From NCBI GenBank assembly GCA_009929375.1, contig SAAO01000040.1, forward strand, positions 1 to 33,814: a stretch of DNA of 33,814 bases. The letters are read 5' to 3'. Within the stretch, counting starts at the first letter, position 1. Each line of letters opens with the position of its first letter. Position numbers and translations under genes: made by a program. The stretch comes from Bacteroidia bacterium. GTDB lineage: Bacteria > Bacteroidota > Bacteroidia > Bacteroidales > Paludibacteraceae. Below the pieces are notes generated by a model. It made no database searches. It was given only the letters and a program-made list of their open reading frames with translations, and was not told the origin of the DNA. Below, piece by piece: positions 1-8,563 of the stretch.

Positions 1-144
1 TATTTACAGCCTGTTTATATTTGTTATGAATTTGTATTGGTTTCATATAAATTTAATAAATATATGATTCTCAATGTGGAAATTTTCAAGTTCTGACTCA
101 GCTGAAATGCTTATGTCCTGATTACGGAAAAATTTCAGTAATTA

Positions 145-175
145 TTTGTTATATTGAAAGTATTTAGTAATTTTG
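145..175 (+). promoter_or_regulatory. Bacteroidota-type promoter of the sdh/frd operon
   Basis: TTTG at 145-148, a 19-nt spacer, and TAATTTTG at 168-175 match the Bacteroidota sigma-factor consensus (TTTG at -33, TAnnTTTG at -7). Transcription would begin near 182, giving a leader of about 93 nt that is AT-rich and has no Shine-Dalgarno sequence. Nothing gene-like is visible in the rest of 1-274. Confidence 0.65.
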
Positions 176-274
176 TGAGACTTTTGAAAAAACTGAATAC
201 TTTGCTTAAAAACCTGTTTTTCAATAAAATAAAAAGAATTAATACAACAAAAATACTAACTAAAACAAAATTCT

Positions 275-976
275 ATGTGGTTAATTGATTCCTCTATCGG
301 GCGTAAGCTCATTATGAGTATCACGGGGGTTTTTCTCGTGCTATTTCTACTTTTTCACGGCGTAATGAACTTTGTCGTTTTATTCTCGACCGAAGCTTAT
401 AACGCCATTGCTGCATTTCTGGGGGCTAACTGGTATGCGCTGATTGGTACCAAGGTGCTTGCACTGGGTTTTGTAGTGCATATTTTGTATGCTCTTTACC
501 TGACATTCCAGAATATGAAAGCACGTGGAAACGTTCGCTATGCTGTGAGTAAAAAACAGGCCGGTGTAAGTCTTGCTTCGAAAAACATGCTGGTACTTGG
601 TGCTATTGTGTTAGGCTTTATGGCTTTACACCTGTATCAGTTCTGGGCAAAAATGCAGTTGGTGGAAGTTACTCACAAACTGGGCGGACATGTAGAACAG
701 GAACTGCTTGCAAACGCTACAAATGGAGCTTACTGGATTCAGTATTATTTCAGCCAGCCGATTTATTCAGTATTGTATATTGTATGGCTTTGCGCTTTGT
801 GGATGCACCTGACTCATGGTGTATGGAGTGCGCTGCACACACTGGGTTTGAATAACAATACCTGGTTACCACGTGTGAAAGTGATTTCCAATGTTGTGGC
901 TACAATTATCGTCCTGATGTTTATTTCTATCCCCGTTTACTTTTTGCTTGGAGGCGGAAGCAACTGGATTGTTTAA
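275..976 (+). CDS. sdhC: Succinate dehydrogenase/fumarate reductase cytochrome b subunit
   Basis: This 233-residue integral membrane protein is the dihaem cytochrome b anchor that links menaquinol/menaquinone to the flavoprotein of fumarate reductase/succinate dehydrogenase. It has about five hydrophobic helices. Histidines suited to haem ligation lie in helices at H28 (FHGVMNF), H69 (VVHILYALY), H119 (ALHLYQFW) and H178/H181 (MHLTHGVW). The length and the single anchor subunit fit the b558 family of Bacteroidota, epsilon-proteobacteria and Bacillus, in contrast to the two-anchor SdhCD type. It is the first gene of an operon, with the flavoprotein start 27 nt downstream. In anaerobic Bacteroidales this complex normally works as fumarate reductase in succinate/propionate fermentation, so frdC would be an equally fair symbol. 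The ATG at 275 directly gives the typical MWLIDSSIGRKLIMS start. Confidence 0.95.
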   Translation: MWLIDSSIGRKLIMSITGVFLVLFLLFHGVMNFVVLFSTEAYNAIAAFLGANWYALIGTKVLALGFVVHILYALYLTFQNMKARGNVRYAVSKKQAGVSLASKNMLVLGAIVLGFMALHLYQFWAKMQLVEVTHKLGGHVEQELLANATNGAYWIQYYFSQPIYSVLYIVWLCALWMHLTHGVWSALHTLGLNNNTWLPRVKVISNVVATIIVLMFISIPVYFLLGGGSNWIV

Positions 977-1003
977 CCCGTTTTGAAAAACAGATATTAT
1001 ATT

Positions 1004-2980
1004 ATGGCAAAGAAACAAGATGCTACTTCGGTAGAAGAAATCAAAATAGATGCTAAGATTCCTGCGGGACCATTGGCAGAGAAATGGAGCAATTACAAAG
1101 CTCACCAGAAACTTGTAAACCCTGCTAACAAGCGTAAACTTGATATTATTGTGGTTGGTACCGGACTTGCCGGTGCATCGGCAGCAGCCTCGCTGGCCGA
1201 AATGGGTTTCAATGTACTTAACTTTTGTATTCAGGATTCTCCACGCCGTGCGCACTCAATTGCCGCACAGGGAGGTATCAATGCAGCTAAAAACTATCAG
1301 AACGACGGTGACTCGGTATATCGTTTGTTCTACGACACTATCAAAGGTGGTGACTATCGTGCACGCGAAGCCAATGTGTATCGTCTGGCCGAAGTGTCGA
1401 ACAGCATTATCGACCAGTGTGTGGCTCAGGGAGTTCCTTTTGCACGCGAATATGGTGGTTTGCTCGACAACCGTTCGTTTGGTGGTGCGCAGGTATCGCG
1501 TACATTTTATGCCCGTGGACAAACCGGACAGCAGTTGTTGCTCGGAGCTTATTCAGCACTCAGCCGTCAGATAGGTAAAGGTTCAGTGAAATTGTATGCC
1601 CGTCACGAAATGCTCGATGTGGTAGTGATTGATGGTCGTGCCCGTGGTATCATTGCCCGTAACCTCGTAACCGGAAAAATCGAACGCTTCTTTGCACATG
1701 CAGTAGTGGTAGGTACCGGTGGTTATGGAAATACTTTCTTCCTTTCGACCAATGCAATGGGCTCAAACGGCTCGGCAGCAGTTCAGATGTATAAAAAAGG
1801 TGCATATTTTGCAAACCCTGCATATGCTCAGATTCACCCTACCTGTATTCCCGTGCATGGTGAATATCAGTCGAAACTGACTTTGATGTCGGAATCACTT
1901 CGTAATGATGGTCGTATCTGGGTTCCTAAAAAGAAAGAAGATGCCGAAGCTATCCGCGCCGGTAAACTCAAACCAACCGACCTGAAAGAAGAAGACCGCG
2001 ATTACTATCTGGAACGTCGTTACCCAGCTTTCGGTAACCTTGTTCCCCGCGACGTAGCTTCACGTGCAGCCAAAGAACGTTGCGATGCTGGTTTTGGTGT
2101 GGGTAATACAGGTTTGGCAGTATATCTCGACTTCTCGTCGGCTATCGAACGTCTTGGCGAAAATGTGATTCGTGCCCGTTACGGAAACCTTTTCCAGATG
2201 TACGAAAAAATTGTGGATGACAATCCTTATAAAACTCCAATGATGATTTACCCTGCAATTCACTACACAATGGGTGGTGTTTGGGTAGATTATGAACTAC
2301 AGACTTCGGTAAAAGGGTTGTTCTGTATAGGTGAAGCCAACTTCTCCGATCACGGTGCAAACCGCCTGGGTGCTTCGGCACTTATGCAGGGTCTGGCCGA
2401 CGGATATTTCGTGCTTCCTTACACTATTCAGAACTATCTGGCCGATCAGATTCAGGTGCCACGTATGAGTACCGACCTTCCTGAATTTAAAGAAGCAGAA
2501 AAAGGAATCAACGACCGTATCGAAAAAATCATGAAAATTCAGGGCGACCGCTCAGTGGATTCAATCCACCGCGAACTCGGATTGGTAATGTGGGATTTTG
2601 TGGGTATGGGTCGTAACAAAGCCGGTCTGGAACATGCACTCGAAAGAATTCAGGAAATCCGCAAGACTTTCTGGACCAAAGTATATGTGCCCGGACAGAG
2701 TGCCGACATGAATATTGAGCTTGAAAAAGCGTTGCGCGTAGCTGATTTTATCGAAATTGGCGAACTAATGGCACGTGATGCCCTGATGCGTGAAGAATCG
2801 TGTGGTGGACATTTCCGTGAAGAATATCAGACACCCGAAGGCGAAGCACTCCGTAACGACGAAGAGTTCTCGTTTGCCTCGTGCTGGAAATTCAACGGTG
2901 AAGGTGAAGAACCCACATTATTGAAAGAACCACTGGAATACGAATTTATCAAACGTCAACAGCGTAACTACAAAGCGTAA
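1004..2980 (+). CDS. sdhA: Succinate dehydrogenase/fumarate reductase flavoprotein subunit
   Basis: The 658-residue catalytic subunit carries covalent FAD and interconverts fumarate and succinate on the cytoplasmic side of the membrane. Visible marks are the dinucleotide-binding motif [12 protein letters not shown] near residue 48, the flavinylated His in [11 protein letters not shown] (H84), the substrate-site segment [11 protein letters not shown], and the C-terminal FAD-binding [13 protein letters not shown]. The length fits the Bacteroidota b558-linked form (about 640-660 residues). I chose the ATG at 1004. A TTG seven codons upstream at 983 would add MKNRYYI, is a weak start codon, and sits only 6 nt from the sdhC stop. 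The gene is co-transcribed between sdhC and sdhB. Confidence 0.95.
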   Translation: MAKKQDATSVEEIKIDAKIPAGPLAEKWSNYKAHQKLVNPANKRKLDIIVVGTGLAGASAAASLAEMGFNVLNFCIQDSPRRAHSIAAQGGINAAKNYQNDGDSVYRLFYDTIKGGDYRAREANVYRLAEVSNSIIDQCVAQGVPFAREYGGLLDNRSFGGAQVSRTFYARGQTGQQLLLGAYSALSRQIGKGSVKLYARHEMLDVVVIDGRARGIIARNLVTGKIERFFAHAVVVGTGGYGNTFFLSTNAMGSNGSAAVQMYKKGAYFANPAYAQIHPTCIPVHGEYQSKLTLMSESLRNDGRIWVPKKKEDAEAIRAGKLKPTDLKEEDRDYYLERRYPAFGNLVPRDVASRAAKERCDAGFGVGNTGLAVYLDFSSAIERLGENVIRARYGNLFQMYEKIVDDNPYKTPMMIYPAIHYTMGGVWVDYELQTSVKGLFCIGEANFSDHGANRLGASALMQGLADGYFVLPYTIQNYLADQIQVPRMSTDLPEFKEAEKGINDRIEKIMKIQGDRSVDSIHRELGLVMWDFVGMGRNKAGLEHALERIQEIRKTFWTKVYVPGQSADMNIELEKALRVADFIEIGELMARDALMREESCGGHFREEYQTPEGEALRNDEEFSFASCWKFNGEGEEPTLLKEPLEYEFIKRQQRNYKA

Positions 2981-3000
2981 CCCGTAATTAGCAAGAAATC

Positions 3001-3756
3001 ATGGAAAAAAGTATAAATGTAACTCTCAAAATATGGCGTCAGGCCGGTCCGAAAGCAAAGGGAGCTTTTGAGACATACAAAATGGATAATGTATCCACCG
3101 ACAGTTCGTTCCTCGAAATGCTTGATGTATTGAACGAACGTTTGGTAAAAGAACGTAAAGAACCGATTGCATTCGATCATGATTGCCGCGAAGGTATCTG
3201 TGGTATGTGCAGTCTTTATATCAACGGTCACCCGCATGGTATGGACCCCGAAACCACAACCTGTCAGCTTCACATGCGTCGTTTCAAAGATGGCGAAACA
3301 ATTACTGTTGAGCCTTGGCGCTCGGCTGGTTTCCCTGTCATCAAAGACCTTGTGGTAGATCGTAGCGCATACGATAAGATCATTCAGGCCGGTGGTTATG
3401 TATCTGTAAACACAGGTGGTGTACCCGATGGTAATGCAATTCCAATTCCCAAATATGCTGCCGACGAAGCTATGGATGCTGCTGCATGTATTGGTTGCGG
3501 AGCTTGTGCTGCTGCATGTAAAAATGGTTCGGCCATGCTTTTCGTAGCTGCAAAAGTAAGTCAGCTTGCATTGTTGCCTCAGGGAAAAGTGGAACGTGCT
3601 GCCCGTGCGAAAGCAATGGTTGGCAAAATGGACGAACTTGGCTTTGGTAACTGTACCAATACAGGAGCCTGCGAAGCTGAATGTCCGAAAGCCATTTCTA
3701 TTTCGCATATTGCTCGTCTGAACCGCGAATATCTTTCTGCTAAATTCAAAGATTAA
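3001..3756 (+). CDS. sdhB: Succinate dehydrogenase/fumarate reductase iron-sulfur subunit
   Basis: This 251-residue electron-transfer subunit passes electrons between FAD and the haems of the anchor. The [2Fe-2S] ligands are C62, C67, C70 and C88 (CREGICGMC and the later TTTC). A second module has [11 protein letters not shown] (C163, C166, C169, C173), and [11 protein letters not shown] (C218, C224, C228) completes the cubane and three-iron clusters. It is the last gene of the operon, 20 nt after sdhA, and is followed by a clear terminator. Confidence 0.95.
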   Translation: MEKSINVTLKIWRQAGPKAKGAFETYKMDNVSTDSSFLEMLDVLNERLVKERKEPIAFDHDCREGICGMCSLYINGHPHGMDPETTTCQLHMRRFKDGETITVEPWRSAGFPVIKDLVVDRSAYDKIIQAGGYVSVNTGGVPDGNAIPIPKYAADEAMDAAACIGCGACAAACKNGSAMLFVAAKVSQLALLPQGKVERAARAKAMVGKMDELGFGNCTNTGACEAECPKAISISHIARLNREYLSAKFKD

Positions 3757-3777
3757 TTTATAGTCAGAATATTTTTT

Positions 3778-3813
3778 AAAAAGGTTGTTCCATAAAACGG
3801 AACAACCTTTTTT
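3778..3813 (+). terminator. Rho-independent terminator of the sdh operon
   Basis: A perfect 14-bp inverted repeat (AAAAAGGTTGTTCC at 3778-3791 and GGAACAACCTTTTT at 3799-3812) with a 7-nt loop ends in a T run, 21 nt after the sdhB stop codon. Confidence 0.9.
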
Positions 3814-3972
3814 GCGTTAAAGGTAGAAGTTTTACAGAATTAAAAATAAATATTTGCAAAATAGTATATATTTTTGTCAACGAAAAACCAACAATTCTAA
3901 GAGATGTACCGGGATTATTAATGTAATTATGATTTCCTGTACTGCTCTTTAACCTTTAAAATTATAATTACC

Positions 3973-4980
3973 ATGAAAAAAACAGTATTAATTCTGTGTA
4001 CTTTATTCTTCAGCATGCTCATCGCTGCTCAAAAAGTGAAAGTAGAAGATAGTTTCGAACAGCTCTTTTTCCATGCAGAGAAAAAGTTTAAACCTCTTAT
4101 GGGACCCGAAATCAGCCGGACTACTGAAAAGGAGGAGACTAATGTGCAGACTAAAAGTAAACTTGAACTTCAGCCTTCGGTGTCGAACACTATTTCGATG
4201 ACTTATAAAGGTAAGGATACTACTCTTTATTTTAACTCCATATTGTCCACACACAAATCGATGGGCGAAGCTGATGGAGCAATAAATGCAATTGTTGATA
4301 AAATAAACAAGTCAGGGAAAGCATACAAGGTAAAGGAATATGAACGTTTTATGTCCGATTATCCGGCTTACACAGTGGTACGTGAAACACCTGGTAAAAT
4401 AAAAGGTTACAATGTAAGCATTTATATGTCGAAGGACAAAAGTGCCGGTTTGTTTAATGTATATCTCAATATGGCGGCCAAAGAGCCCGGAATTGAATAT
4501 GTTTTGATTGATGTAGTGCCAAATGATGCTCAGATATGTAAGGATGTTCGCAGTGTGGTGGAAGATGGTAAAAATGATTTTGTAAAATACAAAGGAGAAT
4601 TGATTAAAAGTGATGACGATGATATGTTTGCATTTCTCGATACCAAATATGTATCAAAAATCAAACTTGAAGGAAGTGAAAAATGTTATATTAAATCAAG
4701 TATGATTGGAACTGATTTTGTAGCAGAACTTGGAAATGAACTCAGTGCCGAAGATGCAAAGTCCTATATGGAAAGAGCTTTCAGTGTGCTTGGAAATTCC
4801 CTTGGGAAAGGATATGCATACAAAGTGAATGCCGATAATACACGAATCGATTTTGTGAATGTCAACGATTTCGATTATTCAGGTTCATTTGTGAATGTGG
4901 CTTATATTGAAGCCAAAACTACATCGAAGGGGTATAACGTAGCTCTTAAAATTAAAGAATTGAATAAGTTGTTTAATTAA
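3973..4980 (+). CDS. Secreted protein of unknown function
   Basis: The gene encodes 335 residues that I do not recognise. The N-terminus is a typical signal peptide (MKKTVLILCTLFFSMLIAA, probable cleavage near residue 19), so the protein is exported. The mature part is hydrophilic and Lys/Asp/Glu-rich, without further membrane segments, repeats or obvious catalytic motifs. The second half has two stretches of similar feel (FVKYKGELIKSDDDDMFAF and FVAELGNELSAEDAKSYM), which might reflect a duplicated alpha/beta fold, but this is weak. A TATTTTTG -7-like box at 3869-3876 lies about 97 nt upstream, though its -33 partner is poor. The gene is isolated between two terminators, so it is probably transcribed alone. 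Confidence 0.75.
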   Translation: MKKTVLILCTLFFSMLIAAQKVKVEDSFEQLFFHAEKKFKPLMGPEISRTTEKEETNVQTKSKLELQPSVSNTISMTYKGKDTTLYFNSILSTHKSMGEADGAINAIVDKINKSGKAYKVKEYERFMSDYPAYTVVRETPGKIKGYNVSIYMSKDKSAGLFNVYLNMAAKEPGIEYVLIDVVPNDAQICKDVRSVVEDGKNDFVKYKGELIKSDDDDMFAFLDTKYVSKIKLEGSEKCYIKSSMIGTDFVAELGNELSAEDAKSYMERAFSVLGNSLGKGYAYKVNADNTRIDFVNVNDFDYSGSFVNVAYIEAKTTSKGYNVALKIKELNKLFN

Positions 4981-5016
4981 AGGATAAATTTTTTAGCGAA
5001 TTTCTAATCATTGATA

Positions 5017-5059
5017 GAGGCTGTTACAAACACCGGATATTTGTGACAGCCTCTTTTTC
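5017..5059 (+). terminator. Rho-independent terminator
   Basis: GAGGCTGTTACAAA at 5017-5030 pairs with TTTGTGACAGCCTC at 5040-5053 (14 bp with one T-G wobble, 9-nt loop), followed by a T-rich tail. It lies 36 nt after the stop of the secreted protein. Confidence 0.85.
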
Positions 5060-5138
5060 TATTTTGTCTAATTTTCATTGCCTCTTAAAAATCAATAAAC
5101 GCATAAACAATGCCTTTCGGCGGTTGTTACAGAGGGAG

Positions 5139-5170
5139 TTTTAAAAAGTACTTATATTTTACTAACTTTG
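5139..5170 (+). promoter_or_regulatory. Bacteroidota-type promoter of mtaB
   Basis: TAACTTTG at 5163-5170 is a full TAnnTTTG match. A T-rich -33 region (TTTT at 5139-5142) lies 20 nt upstream. The start codon is 27 nt downstream, so the leader would be about 20 nt. Confidence 0.55.
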
Positions 5171-5196
5171 CATCGTTTTTTCGGAAGGTATAAAGA

Positions 5197-6510
5197 ATGA
5201 TAGATCAGAATATATTTCATAATAAAAAAGTAGCTTTTCATACATTAGGTTGTAAACTCAACTTTGCCGAGACATCGGCTATCGGTAAAAAAATGTCAGA
5301 TGAAGGTTTTGTAAAGGTGCGATCGGGCGAAGAAGCCGATGTGTGCGTAATCAACACCTGCTCGGTAACCGATACAGCCGACCGTAAATGTCGTCAGGCC
5401 ATCAGTAAACTACATCGTCAGCACCCGAATGCCATCATGGTGGTTACAGGTTGTTATGCCCAGTTGAAACCCGAGGAAATATCGAAAATTGAAGGTGTGG
5501 ACTTGGTGTTGGGAGCTAATGAAAAGTTCAGTATTCTGGAGCATTTGCGAAATCTCGACGGGCAACATGCCGAAGGTGAGATTCATACCACAAAAATCAA
5601 TAAAGTAAAGGAATTTCGTCCTTCGTGTTCGCGCGACGACCGCACCCGTTATTTCCTTAAAGTTCAGGATGGTTGCGATTATTACTGTACCTATTGTACT
5701 ATTCCTTTTGCGCGCGGCCGTAGTCGTAGTGCTTCTGTAGCTGAAACTGTGGAAAAAGCTATGGAAGCCATTGAAGCAGGAGCTAAGGAAATTGTACTTA
5801 CGGGTGTGAATATAGGCGATTTTGGAGCACATGGCAATGAAACCTTCTTCGACCTAATAAAAGCATTCGACCAAATTGAAGCAGATGTGCGTTTCCGCAT
5901 TTCCTCAATTGAGCCCAACCTGCTGACCGACGAAATTATCGAATTTGTAGTGAACAGCCGCCATATTATGCCACACTTCCATATTCCGCTTCAGTCGGGA
6001 ACCAATGAAGTGCTGGCCATTATGAAACGTAAATATAACCGTGAGCTTTTTGCGCACAAAGTGCAGAAGATTAAAACGCTTATGCCACATGCCTTTATTG
6101 GAGTGGACGTAATTGTGGGTGTCCGTGGCGAGACTCCCGAACTGTTCGAAGAATCATGTCATTTTATCGATTCGCTGGATATTTCGCAGTTACATGTGTT
6201 TACATATTCGGAGCGTGCAGGCACCAAAATGCTCGATATAGAGCAGAATACACCTGTGGCTGAACGTAAAAAACGCAGTGATATTCTGCATTTACTATCG
6301 GATAAAAAGACACAAGCTTTTTACGAAAGTCAAATGGGTAAAACATATCCGGTGCTTTGGGAAAGCCGCCACAATGGCGAAAATATGGTGGGCTTCACCA
6401 ATAACTATGTGCGTGTGGAGCGACCTTACGATAAATCGCTAGTAAATACAGTGGAAATGGTTACACTCGGAGACTGGAATGAGGATAAGTCGGCGCTGAA
6501 GATTGGATGA
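5197..6510 (+). CDS. mtaB: tRNA threonylcarbamoyladenosine 2-methylthiotransferase
   Basis: MtaB is a cytoplasmic radical-SAM methylthiotransferase that converts t6A37 to ms2t6A37 in ANN-decoding tRNAs. The 437-residue protein has the expected order of domains. The N-terminal UPF0004 domain carries auxiliary-cluster cysteines C19 (TLGCKLN), C55 (NTCSV) and C86 (VTGCYAQ). The radical-SAM core carries C160, C164 and C167 (CDYYCTYC). A short TRAM-like C-terminus follows. The LGCKLNFAE start favours MtaB over MiaB or RimO. It has its own promoter and is separated from hisF by 192 bp. Confidence 0.93.
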   Translation: MIDQNIFHNKKVAFHTLGCKLNFAETSAIGKKMSDEGFVKVRSGEEADVCVINTCSVTDTADRKCRQAISKLHRQHPNAIMVVTGCYAQLKPEEISKIEGVDLVLGANEKFSILEHLRNLDGQHAEGEIHTTKINKVKEFRPSCSRDDRTRYFLKVQDGCDYYCTYCTIPFARGRSRSASVAETVEKAMEAIEAGAKEIVLTGVNIGDFGAHGNETFFDLIKAFDQIEADVRFRISSIEPNLLTDEIIEFVVNSRHIMPHFHIPLQSGTNEVLAIMKRKYNRELFAHKVQKIKTLMPHAFIGVDVIVGVRGETPELFEESCHFIDSLDISQLHVFTYSERAGTKMLDIEQNTPVAERKKRSDILHLLSDKKTQAFYESQMGKTYPVLWESRHNGENMVGFTNNYVRVERPYDKSLVNTVEMVTLGDWNEDKSALKIG

Positions 6511-6514
6511 TAGT

Positions 6515-6700
6515 TGACAGTTGATAGTTGAGAATGGATGATTTTTATTTACCATTTTATCATTTACAATTTAATACTACCGATTATGTAAACAAAAAAC
6601 AATTGAATGATTGACTAATTAACCAATCAACCAATTACCAGATCAACCCAAAACCCAAAACACGAAACACCAAACGCGAAACCCCAAATAAATAATAAAA
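6515..6700. repeat. Low-complexity intergenic stretch between mtaB and hisF
   Basis: TGATAGTTGA occurs twice, 4 nt apart, just after the mtaB stop codon. It is followed by AT-rich sequence and then by about 80 bp (roughly 6615-6690) nearly free of G and T on this strand (ACCAATCAACCAATTACC-like). No terminator or consensus promoter is evident. Such simple sequence is common between Bacteroidota genes and its role is unknown. Confidence 0.4.
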
Positions 6701-6702
6701 AC

Positions 6703-7458
6703 GTGCTTGCAAAACGAATTATTCCCTGCCTGGATATAAAAGATGGCAAAACGGTAAAAGGAATTAATTTTCTGAACATTACAGATGTGGGTGACCCTGT
6801 GGAGCTGGGTTCGTTGTATGCCCAAATGGGTGCCGACGAACTGGTTTTTCTCGACATTACAGCTACCAACGAAAAGCGCAAGACCCTCTCAGAACTTGTA
6901 ACGCGCATTGCGCAGCATATCAACATTCCCTTTACTGTGGGTGGAGGTATTTCGAGTGTGGAAGATGTGTCGGTTTTGCTGGCCTGTGGTGCCGATAAAA
7001 TTTCGGTGAATACTGCTGCTGTGCGCAATCCCCAACTTATCAGCGACCTGGCCGCACAGTTTGGTAGTCAGTGCGTGGTGTTGGCTATCGATACGAAATG
7101 TATTGATGGCGAATGGTTTGTGTTTCTGAATGGCGGACGTGTGCCTACTGACATTAAAACAGTGGATTGGGCCATAGAAGCTGTGCGACTGGGTGCAGGT
7201 GAAATTCTGCTTACTTCGATGAATAACGATGGCACCAAGGATGGTTTTGCACTCGATATCACAAAGGCTGTTTCCGAAGCGGTAAATGTACCTGTGGTGG
7301 CAAGTGGAGGTGCCGGTACAATGGCTCATTTTGTGGATGTATTCAACGAAGGAAAAGCCGATGCAGCCCTTGCAGCGAGTATTTTTCATTATAAAGAAAT
7401 CGGCATTCCCGAACTGAAGCAATATCTGAAAAACGAGGGCGTTGAGGTGAGAATTTAA
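6703..7458 (+). CDS. hisF: Imidazole glycerol phosphate synthase, cyclase subunit
   Basis: HisF is the (beta/alpha)8-barrel cyclase that, with the glutaminase HisH, turns PRFAR and ammonia into imidazole glycerol phosphate and AICAR in histidine biosynthesis. The 251-residue length is standard. The catalytic aspartates are D11 (IIPCLD) and D130 (LAIDTK), and the phosphate-binding loops TVGGGI and VVASGGAG are present. One small departure is GGRVPT where GGRKPT is usual. The start is GTG at 6703, which gives the canonical [11 protein letters not shown] with no ATG nearby. None of the other his genes is adjacent, so it stands apart from any his operon unless the rest lies elsewhere. Confidence 0.93.
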   Translation: MLAKRIIPCLDIKDGKTVKGINFLNITDVGDPVELGSLYAQMGADELVFLDITATNEKRKTLSELVTRIAQHINIPFTVGGGISSVEDVSVLLACGADKISVNTAAVRNPQLISDLAAQFGSQCVVLAIDTKCIDGEWFVFLNGGRVPTDIKTVDWAIEAVRLGAGEILLTSMNNDGTKDGFALDITKAVSEAVNVPVVASGGAGTMAHFVDVFNEGKADAALAASIFHYKEIGIPELKQYLKNEGVEVRI

Positions 7459-7471
7459 TCTGCAGATTTTA

Positions 7472-7502
7472 TTTCACAATCAGATAAAAAAATGTACTTT
7501 TG
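7472..7502 (+). promoter_or_regulatory. Bacteroidota-type promoter of the kelch-wzi unit
   Basis: TTTC at 7472-7475, a 19-nt spacer and TACTTTTG at 7495-7502 give a good -33/-7 pair. The -7 box overlaps an ATG at 7492 that is in frame with the next gene, which argues that translation starts at the later ATG (7552). Confidence 0.6.
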
Positions 7503-7551
7503 CGTTTATTCCAACCAAAACAGGGGAGGGGATAAACGCAAATTTTTTTAT

Positions 7552-8550
7552 ATGAAGCATTTCAGTTGTTTGTTGTTTTTGCTTTTGTTGCTTTTTCAGG
7601 CCTGTAATCAGCCTGAACCTTCTCCCTATCCCGAAATTACATTTCAGAAAATGGCTGCTCACCCCGAAGGTGGCCGATCTACTGCTGTCTCCTTTGTAAT
7701 AAACGATACTGCTTATATGGCGCTGGGACGCTTGCGACTGTTTGATCTGGCTGTAAACGACTGCTGGGCTTATTATCCCGAATCGAACAGTTGGGCAAGA
7801 AAAGCTGATTTTCCTGGGCTGCCCCGTGTTAATGCTGTGGCTGAAGTTGTAAATGGAAAGGCTTTTGCCGGGTTGGGATATCAGCCACTTGATAATGTGT
7901 ATATTAATGAAGCCTATCTGCGCGACTGGTGGATGTACGATGCCGAAAAAAATACCTGGGAACGTAAGGCGGATTATCCCGGTGAACAGACTATCACTCC
8001 CTTCACAAGTGGTGCCGTGAGTTTTGTGTATGGAAACGATATTTATGTGGGAGCCGGATTTAATAGTTATAGTTTCTCAAATCGATTCTGGAAATACAAT
8101 ACACTGACCGACGCATGGACTCAGATAAATGATTTTACGTCCACTTCGAGAGCCATTGCCACAGCCCTGAATGCCGATGGACGGATTTTCTTTGGTACAG
8201 GCTATCATACTTATAATCTGAACGACTGGTGGGAATATCTGCCTTCGGATGACAGTTGGAAAAAACGTCGGGAAATGCCTGATGGTGGCCGGGTAAATGC
8301 ATTGAGTTTTGCTGTGGGTAAACGTGTGTTTGTGGCTACAGGACGTCATTTTGGTGGTACTGAAACCAATGGAAAGTTATTTCCCGATATCATGGAGTAC
8401 GATGCGGACAAAGATGTGTGGTATTACAGAGGTCAGCTTGAAACCGGTCGTGAAAATGCTATTGCATTTGTGCTGAAAGGTCGTGTGTATATTGGAATGG
8501 GCGAAAATGACAGTACAGTGATCAACGATTTATGGAGTTTCGAACCTTAA
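7552..8550 (+). CDS. Kelch-repeat beta-propeller lipoprotein
   Basis: A 332-residue envelope protein. The N-terminus (MKHFSCLLFLLLLLFQAC) is a lipoprotein signal with lipobox LFQAC, so the mature protein would begin at Cys18. The rest is about six kelch blades, each with a small-residue beta strand (NAVAEVVNGKAFAGLGY type), then W-x-Y/F and D/N-x-W-x-R/K-K. Blades end in ARKADFP, ERKADYP, TQINDF, KKRREMP and YYRGQL, and the last strand is NDLWSF. Propellers of this kind bind glycans or proteins, and some relatives are sialate mutarotases, but no catalytic residues can be assigned. I start at 7552 because an upstream in-frame ATG would put 20 hydrophilic residues before the signal peptide and overlaps the promoter. 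The next gene begins 13 nt later, so the two are a transcriptional unit. Confidence 0.85.
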   Translation: MKHFSCLLFLLLLLFQACNQPEPSPYPEITFQKMAAHPEGGRSTAVSFVINDTAYMALGRLRLFDLAVNDCWAYYPESNSWARKADFPGLPRVNAVAEVVNGKAFAGLGYQPLDNVYINEAYLRDWWMYDAEKNTWERKADYPGEQTITPFTSGAVSFVYGNDIYVGAGFNSYSFSNRFWKYNTLTDAWTQINDFTSTSRAIATALNADGRIFFGTGYHTYNLNDWWEYLPSDDSWKKRREMPDGGRVNALSFAVGKRVFVATGRHFGGTETNGKLFPDIMEYDADKDVWYYRGQLETGRENAIAFVLKGRVYIGMGENDSTVINDLWSFEP

Positions 8551-8563
8551 AAAATGCCTGACC

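Noticed and set aside
983-1003. TTG start for the sdh flavoprotein
   Set aside because: The ATG at 1004 gives a normal N-terminus; the extra seven residues are not needed and TTG is a weaker start.
2968-3708. Minus-strand open frame of 246 codons opposite sdhB
   Set aside because: The Cys- and Ser-rich translation is the antisense of the iron-sulfur motifs; sdhB is unambiguous.
6703-7458. HisF as part of a surface-polysaccharide (HisH/HisF-like amidotransferase) pathway
   Set aside because: The sequence is a canonical HisF in length and motifs, and no HisH-like or LPS sugar genes are adjacent.
7492-7551. Earlier ATG for the kelch protein
   Set aside because: It overlaps the predicted -7 box and would place 20 polar residues before a clean lipoprotein signal.
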